Below are positions 58,321 to 64,000 of a stretch of 64,000 nucleotides of DNA, one piece after another (the stretch's first letter is position 1; every line of letters starts with the position of its first letter). A program made the position numbers and the translations under genes. The DNA is from Allolobophora icterica (lineage: Eukaryota; Annelida; Clitellata; Crassiclitellata; Lumbricidae), in assembly GCA_963556255.1 (NCBI GenBank), contig OY744611.1, forward strand, positions 1,049,030 through 1,113,029. Direction: 5' to 3'. The notes beneath the pieces are model-generated. The model ran no database searches and was not told the origin of the DNA. It saw only the letters and a list, made by a program, of their open reading frames with translations.

Positions 58321-58837
58321 TTTGGAGCGTCATCAGAAAGGTTGAGTGTGGTGAATGATAGGGCAGAAAGGGGATTGGCACTGATCCAAGAATACAATCA
58401 AATACTGACCAAGGATGAAGGTCAAAAGCAGGCTTTGCTCCATGTGGTGTCTGAACATTGGAAAAAGTATCCGGACCCCAAGAAGTTAATGGTCACAAAA
58501 CTGGACTAATAAATATTTTATTCTTGAATCAAACTGACAGAGTTCAATTATGCTCAAAAGTACTCTTTAAGTATTGTGCCTTAAACCTAGCAATTTAAAA
58601 TTTACTCTCGGTTTCACAAAATACAAAAGAATATCGATAATATTATCACAATTGTGCTTACATTCCTTGTCTAAAATTTTGAAAACTTGTCATCTCATGT
58701 GGCACCCCTAAATGATGGAATATTTTTATAATATTTTGCACACTAGCTTAGTATATCAAAAGGAACATAACTAGGGGCTGTCCCATCTATTTCCAAAAAA
58801 TAACGTTTTTGAGCACCACTCTAGTGCCTATGTACTA

Positions 58838-59180
58838 TCTGGGTGGGTGTCTGCATCGTGAGGGTCGGTTAGGGTCAGGGTAAGCGTCGTGATGGTCGGT
58901 TAGGGCTTAGTTTAGGGTCAGTGTAGCCTATGTATTTTGTGCGACTAAAAAGGTATACCTGCTAGTAGAAACTGGATTTTAAAATTCAGGGCTAGGATTA
59001 GGCACCCCGATTGTACATGGTCGCCCTATCTGGGTGGGTGTCTTTACTTCGAGAGGGTGGGTTAGGGTTAGGGTCAGTGTAGCCTATATGTTTGTGCGAC
59101 TAAAAAGCTATACCTGCGACTGGAAGCTGGATTTAAACATTCAGGGCTAGGGTTAAGCACCCCGATTGTACATGTTCGCC
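58838..59180. repeat. tandem duplication, period about 191 bp
   Basis: 'tctgggtgggtgtct' at 58838 recurs at 59029, followed by 'gttagggt', 'agtgtagccta', 'gcgactaaaaag' and 'caccccgattgtacatg' in both copies. The end word recurs inverted at 56630-56655, left of the TIR element. Confidence 0.8.
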
Positions 59181-59600
59181 GTTTTTTCTCCTGCAGACTA
59201 TGGTTGCACGGGTAAAATGCTGATTTGCTGATTGGCGAGGGGTAAAATGCTGATTAGAAAATGCTGATTGATCAGCATTTTACCAAAAAGCCAAATCAGC
59301 AAATCAAAGGGTAAAATGATGATTGAAATCCAAACATGTAGTGATCAAAAAAGCCAATAAACTTTGTTGCTTTCACTATTGTTTTAATTAACAAATGTTA
59401 ATTGAAATCAAGGCAAGTAGTGATCAAAGAAGGGTATTGTAGTCAACAACTGCAAGATTTTTTAAACACTAAATACCCCCAAATAATTGTGTAACTTATT
59501 TCTTATTATAAATTTTGATTTTTGGAGGGTTCACATGCCTTGGATTGGAATAATTGCAGTCATGAGTATATCTACAAGTGTCTTAATAGTCAATCAGTAA

Positions 59601-59915
59601 TTGCAATTGTTAATCGACCACTGGGAGGATCAATTCTTCATTATTCGTGGTCAGAAGAATTTAAGAAGGAATGATTGGAAAGTTGATAGATATTGTTGGC
59701 GGTTTTTTGGATCCACAAACGAAGGAAACTGTGGCAATGGTCTATGTGACAGAATGTATTTCCAGATCTATGACTGTCCCAAGGCACAGAGCAAGTGCTT
59801 CACCAAAACAGCATATTTTCGAAAGGATCGTCTAAATTATGTTCTTGTCAACTACAACTGTGACGAGCCTGTCAAAGCTGATTTTCCACGTGGAAATGCA
59901 AGGACAAAACTTTAA
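59601..59915 (+). pseudogene. unassigned ORF fragment, 104 codons
   Basis: The frame continues upstream of the first ATG-like codon and shows WKVDRYCWRFF and a Cys pattern (NCGNGLCDRMYF) that could be a worn FLYWCH-like finger. Just after it, in another frame, HWIECDSCPCWHHDD (about 59930-59975) looks like part of a PHD-type finger. Neither call is firm. The setting suggests a transposon-derived gene relic. Confidence 0.3.
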
Positions 59916-60033
59916 AAAAAAATAATCATTGGATTGAGTGTGATTCATGTCCATGTTGGCATCACGATGACTCTGTTAGTGAACATTTCTAACAGAAAGA
60001 AAAAGTACATTTGTGATATGTACATATAAAAAT

Positions 60034-60158
60034 TATAATAATAATAATAATAATAATAATTCGGTTCAATGCTGTGGCTTTCAGCGGTTCTTTTACCAAA
60101 TCGCTTCCAGCGATCAACGAAATATAACAATTTCAGATCAATAATAATAATGATGATG

Positions 60159-60252
<94 letters not shown>
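60034..60252 (+). repeat. (TAA)n microsatellite holding a third LINE 3' fragment
   Basis: (TAA)n at 60034-60060 and 60142-60252 bracket about 80 bases that encode RFNAVAFSGSFTKSLPAINE on the plus strand. This matches the C terminus of the LINE at 29945-32947 (RFNAVAFQGTLSGLPGIED). The orientation relative to the TAA strand is the same as in the other two copies. Confidence 0.75.
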
Positions 60253-60253
<1 letters not shown>

Positions 60254-61283
60254 GACCGACTGTTACATTCTGTTGTTACAATCAGCATTTTTCTAACAGC
60301 ATTCTACCCACCAATCACCAAACAGCATTTGACCAATCAGAGAGGTTGTTGACATGAAATGATTTTATTAAGTAATATAATTTTATGTTTTATTTTATGT
60401 TAGGACGTATATATTTTTTAAAGATGTGAGGGTTAGCATAATTTGAAATAGCAAACTTTCAGTTCTTTTTGCATATTTTTACATTGTCGTAGTATAATAA
60501 CAAATTTCCTTAATACAGGTAGGAAATTATTTAAAATTATGACTACAGCATTGCTTAAACATTTTCAGCGAAATTAAACATGCAGCTTATCTGCTAATAA
60601 TAGTGATCCATTTTTAACTGAGACAGCGGAGGTGTATTGCTTTCTGCTGCTTGCTTAGTGAACACTGGAGCTATCAATTGCATAATTCACTCAGCCTCCA
60701 AATTATGCCCATCATTTTCTTGCAAATTTTAGTTGTTGTCTGTGATTGGATACGTGCATCACATGAATGATTTTGGATTCATCTGGTGAATTGCAAAATG
60801 TGCACGATTCACCATGATGCAATTTTCGCAAATATCTGGCCAGTACAGGGAAAGAATTGACAAATGTAGGTCCAGCAATTGAAAGTGCTCATTCACCTAG
60901 CACAGTTTTAGTTTCAGGTCTGACCAATGATAGCAATATGATGACGTTCTGGAATGGTCATAAGATTGAAGAATTAGATCTGATTTTAAGTAATTATGTG
61001 TTTGGATAGAGTTAAGTGATTATGTTCACTAAATATGCAACATTGGATTAGGAGAAAGCTAGGCTTGACCCTAAATTATGTATGGTAACACAACTATAAC
61101 CATAAGCAATGCCATTCAGATAAGGATTCACAGTTTGGAGTAGTTATTTACCATGTCGTGCACTGCCCTGACTTGGATAGTGCAAGAAAACTTCCATACC
61201 TGAAACTTTTGAAAAGAAACTCAATATACTTTATTCTAAGTCACATTATGTGACACAATGTGAAGTAAAAGAAATTAGATCTC

Positions 61284-61424
61284 AAAAGAAGAAAAAGAAA
61301 AGAAATGTGTGGCAGTAATGGAAAGCAAATGAAAAACAAACTTTTCCAAACATCACGTTTGGAAAAGTTTGTTTTTCATTTGCTTTCCATTACTGCCACA
61401 CATTTCTTTTCTTTTTCTTCTTTT
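61284..61424. repeat. perfect inverted repeat, 68-bp arms, 5-base loop
   Basis: The arms 61284-61351 and 61357-61424 are exact reverse complements around the loop atcac. In module B the homologous place (reverse complement of about 25190-25240) has only the right arm's type of sequence, so the left arm is new. Purine-rich on one side and pyrimidine-rich on the other, it continues into CTC-rich sequence to about 61555. Confidence 0.95.
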
Positions 61425-61560
61425 CCCTTTGTTTTCTTATTTTTCTCCTCCTCCTCCTTCTCCTCGTACTCCTCCTCCTGCTTCTCAATCTCATTCTTCT
61501 ACTACTCTTCCATCTCCTCCTGCTCCTCCTCCTTCTCCCACTCCTGCTTCTCCTTCTTTC
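61425..61560. repeat. pyrimidine-rich (CTC/CTT)n tract
   Basis: The tract is made of 'cctcctcctt' type units. The matching place in module B (25140-25200, opposite strand) is an AGG/AGA tract, so it predates the duplication of the modules. The long frames across it are low-complexity and not genes. Confidence 0.85.
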
Positions 61561-62125
61561 CTTTAGCCACATTTCAAAGGCCTTGAACTTTTCCATATCT
61601 GCCTTACCAACAGTTCATGTCTCCAATCCAAATAGTGTCCCACTCCATACCTGAGTTTTTACCTCTCTTTCCTTAAGATCGAGATTCCGTCTTCGTCTGA
61701 GAACCTTTCGCATCTGGAATTATCTGTCATTAAACTTTCCAGATATTTGCTCGATCTCTCCACCGTCAATGAAACTCTTTTTCCTTGGTATTTACTCATT
61801 CATATCGTCGTTGTTTGCTCTGTATTTATCCTCCTACTACTATATTCCTCAGAAGGATTGTTCATGGCATCCATTATTCTCTGCAGCATTGGCACCTGCT
61901 ACCATTGCCTCAATAGACTCCTCCCGAACCTTCCAATAATACAGCAACAATATGATTCACCCTACAGACTCGCCAGACCTCCTCCGCTTGCTACACCTGC
62001 GCAGGTCTTTAAATCTGGTTGTGGCCTTAATGTGACAACCACAATTGTCTTCATCGTCCGTCCTTCTGGCTCTTGGAGTGGGAAAATTTCGATGGTTCAT
62101 CAAGAGTAGGCCTATCTAAAAGCCT

Positions 62126-63236
62126 CAGGGGCCCTATTCATGAGACAGGTGTAACTCTTACTCCCAGCTTAAATCTGGCCTACGCCGGAGTAGTGGGTTG
62201 AATCGGTATTCATGAGACAGGCGTACCGCCTTACGCTGGGTGTAACGCTACTCCAAGTTGACCCTAGGAGTAAGTCCGCTATTCCCAGCGTAGCGGCTAT
62301 AAACAAAGATGGCGGCCGTCATAATTCGCCGCATTCGATGAGGTTTTAGATGTCAAAAAGTCTTTCAGAGGTGCCGTAATTAGCTGGTATTGTTCACCGA
62401 CAACGAACTTTATATTGCTTTTCGTTCTGGCTGTCGCAAACTGCTAAGATTTGATGAGATGTGTGACGATGATGCATTCGAAGTGCCGCGCATGGGTTCC
62501 TTACAGTACTGTGGGCCGGTACCATAGATTTCAACCAATCCTTGCAATTAGTTTATTTTCACGTAATTTAACTGTAGAATGCAACGGATACCAAAAAGCT
62601 ATGCTGGAATATTATTGTCAAGGAAAGAGTTTAACTCATGAGTTGACTGGTGCATTTGAGAATTTTGTATAAGCTTAGGTTTGTTCTGAAGGCATTATTA
62701 TTAAACCTATTGCGTTTTTTATATCCAATAATTAATTGTATCCCGTAAGTAATGGTGAAAATGTTGATTTCTCATTCTTAAGCAATTGATTAGCATAGAC
62801 ATTACAAACATTATACACATCATTTTATAGTAACCTAGCTGTAATGCAATTTTTCATCATAATGCACAGACTATCAATTTACCCTCATTAATTTACCTTG
62901 TGTTATAATTTAGTTTTTATTATTTAACCATAAAATCATCCAGACTTACTCTAACCCACGCCTGTTTTAATGTTGCGTTTATGTTTACTTCAGCTATCGG
63001 TAATGATCGCATATAAATAGATCGTAAGCATACACATAAATCCATAACCACTCAAATCATGACGAGGGTTTTACGCGCGGGGAAAACCCCAACGTTTACG
63101 TCGGGAATAGCTAGTCCAAGGGCTGCGCCTGTCTCATGAATACGAAACACAACTCACTGCTATTCGGGGAATAGCTAATCCCAGCGTAGGCGCTACGCCT
63201 GGACTAGCTTAAGCTTGTCTCATGAATATGGCCCTG
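62126..63236. mobile_element. non-autonomous DNA element with CAGGG(CC)..TATTCATGAG ends
   Basis: Left CAGGGGCCCTATTCATGAGA and right TCTCATGAATATGGCCCTG are inverses apart from a few bases. 'tattcatgagacaggcgta' and 'cgcctgtctcatgaatacg' recur just inside, giving nested inverted ends. The flanking sequence joins up in module A (about 12335-12345). No clear target duplication was seen. A short relic coding stretch begins 'aagatggcggccgtcataat' (62309), as in some PIF/Harbinger-type relatives. Confidence 0.6.
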
Positions 63237-63489
63237 ATGTTCAACAACCCCCCCCCCCCTACCACTATGCACACCTGGTCCCCGGACATATGAAACATGA
63301 ACCCATCGTGTAAGCATCTGAATCGAAAAGTTAAATGAAACTAGACACTGCTCTTGTTAAAAAGGCTATATGACAACAACAATTTAACAAACTTTCAATC
63401 AGGCAATTGTTTTGAAGTGCATACCAAAATTGATGCTTATCAAAAGCCACAGAAACTTCAACTTTGTCTATAATCTGGTGATTGGAAGA

Positions 63490-64000
63490 AGCACATTTAA
63501 AAAAGTTCATATATGTCAATTATTATTTCAGAAACCTTATGCGGAAGATGATCACCTGAGAGCTCATCAAAGAAACCCTACCAAAGAAAGACTGTGACGT
63601 GATCAATTTAGTGAATTGCTGGATGGGGACTATGAGAACCCATACCAGAGAAACACCAATGCAAGCTGCCAGCTTTGTTGGAAGCCAGTCAATTGTAATT
63701 GCAGTCAGAAAAAGCACATGAGAACCGATACTGGAGAAAAAAACATACCAATGTCACTTTTGTGAGAAATCATTTACTGAAGTACGTGGCTTGATTACTC
63801 ATGCTGCTGAAAAACCATACAGGGTGTAAATTACATAAGAAAACGTTTGCTCAAAAAATCTGGAAGCACAATGAGAAACCATAGTACTGAAAACCCATAC
63901 AGGTGCCAGCTATGTCAGAAATCATTTGCTAAAAATTGTTATCTGAAAAGTCATATGAGAACCCATACTGGCAAAAAACCATACACGTGCCAGATATGTC
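63490..64000 (+). pseudogene. decayed C2H2 zinc-finger gene of module C, runs off the window
   Basis: First a worn finger is readable (ICQLLFQKPYAEDDHLRAHQ, to a stop at about 63597). Then comes the 'gaattgctggatggggac' start region that matches the module A exon start, and fingers with many frameshifts and stops (for example [20 protein letters not shown] at about 63755). The last visible finger ([21 protein letters not shown], about 63905-63967) is intact, so open sequence may continue outside. Confidence 0.75.

Larger units (their letters stand above)
57170..58510 (+). pseudogene. broken gene of an uncharacterised invertebrate protein family, inside the TIR element
   Basis: Collinear + strand pieces are readable: VLEDVFNPLAGPF (about 57170), SQPRDDYLELLELALIYIG plus HVPPRG (57379-57450), HRTRWMAKAIYS (57742 onward), HAWYLSEDLVDFCFFDD (about 57927), LVDFVTSN (about 58158) and a last part, SVVNDRAERGLALIQEYNQI (58339 onward), to a stop at 58508. 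From memory these blocks resemble an unnamed family common in cnidarian and marine invertebrate predictions. I cannot name a domain. Stops, frameshifts and two or more inserted LINE tails break it. Its place between inverted repeats suggests it was the element's own protein. Confidence 0.6.
56660..58823 (+). mobile_element. DNA transposon with ~135-bp TIRs and 8-bp target duplication, decayed
   Basis: The ends TAGGGTGGT and ACCACTCTA belong to terminal inverted repeats of roughly 130-140 bp (left to about 56795, right from about 58690; 'ttccattatttagg.gtgcca' is shared inverted). The exact 8-bp direct repeat gtgcctat flanks it (56652-56659 and 58824-58831). TSD length and the YARNG-like terminus fit hAT. 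It carries a broken coding region and later L2-tail insertions. Confidence 0.8.
59210..60345 (+). mobile_element. possible decayed DNA element with 'aaaatgctgat' inverted ends
   Basis: The left end (ggtaaaatgctg, tgctgattgg, about 59210-59270) is mirrored at about 60283-60345 (catttttctaacagca, caccaatcaccaaacagcat). Short repeats of the same word make a local hairpin at 59240-59300. No target duplication was recognised. It contains an ORF at 59601-59915 and a (TAA)n tract. Confidence 0.4.
60355..64000 (+). repeat. zinc-finger module C (continues past the window)
   Basis: This is colinear with module A from 10286: 'attaagtaatataatttt', 'gtgattggatacgtgca', 'tctggtgaattgcaaaatgt', 'tctttaaa.ctgg' and so on, ending in finger sequence. 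It contains a CAGGG-ended element (62126-63236) absent from A. Confidence 0.8.

Noticed and set aside
58850..59075. Several TTAGGG words resembling telomere repeats
   Set aside because: They are irregular and part of a 191-bp tandem duplication with other sequence between, so not an interstitial telomere array.

Overview
The window is animal nuclear DNA that is almost entirely repeats and mobile elements. It holds arrays of C2H2 zinc fingers of KRAB-less invertebrate type, tRNA-headed SINEs, several LINE clades, Ty3/gypsy elements, hAT-like elements, and (TAA)n microsatellites. One Ty3/gypsy element has the Gmr1-type domain order (integrase before reverse transcriptase), first described in deuterostomes. 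With the frequent taggcctac motif, this makes a marine deuterostome invertebrate my best guess, at low confidence. No ordinary single-copy housekeeping gene, tRNA, rRNA or CRISPR array was seen.

Layout. 1-5 kb: old fragments (edge of a duplicated module, RT and endonuclease relics of LINEs, a hAT-like remnant). 5.1-6.6 kb: a 1.55 kb terminal-inverted-repeat element, with a second, inverted copy at 18.6-20.2 kb. 6.9-10.3 kb: an apparently intact RTE-like LINE with a 17-bp target duplication. 10.3-15.4 kb: zinc-finger module A, with a 516-codon finger ORF. 15.4-22.3 kb: minisatellites, a decayed finger locus, LINE fragments. 22.3-28.8 kb: module B, the inverted paralogue of A, whose finger gene is broken and which is interrupted by a CR1/L2-group LINE. 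29.2-33.1 kb: a SINE, then (ATT)n tracts holding a truncated copy and an apparently full-length copy of a LINE with a restriction-like endonuclease. 33.7-54.2 kb: a three-deep nest of Ty3/gypsy elements. An old LTR holds a Gmr1-like element, whose 3' LTR holds a 12 kb gypsy element with 2.2 kb LTRs. 54.4-59.2 kb: old repeats, two 8-bp-TSD DNA transposons, a SINE. 59.2-64 kb: a decayed DNA element, then module C with a perfect 68-bp-arm hairpin and a decayed finger gene running off the end.

How things relate. At least three, probably four, copies of one zinc-finger module occur (10.3-15.4 kb +, 22.3-28.8 kb -, 60.4-64 kb +, and an edge fragment at 1-165 -). Comparing them gives pre-insertion sequences for several later insertions. 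Three large retroelement ORFs (RTE-like, Gmr1-like, gypsy-1) and the microsatellite-associated LINE look open and recent. The most notable points are a gypsy polyprotein ORF that starts inside the LTR and reads through the primer-binding site, a LINE found three times inside (TAA)n with one polarity, a TIR element with mirrored arrays of a TAACGGAGTGG motif, and an uncharacterised protein family relic lying between inverted repeats with an 8-bp target duplication.
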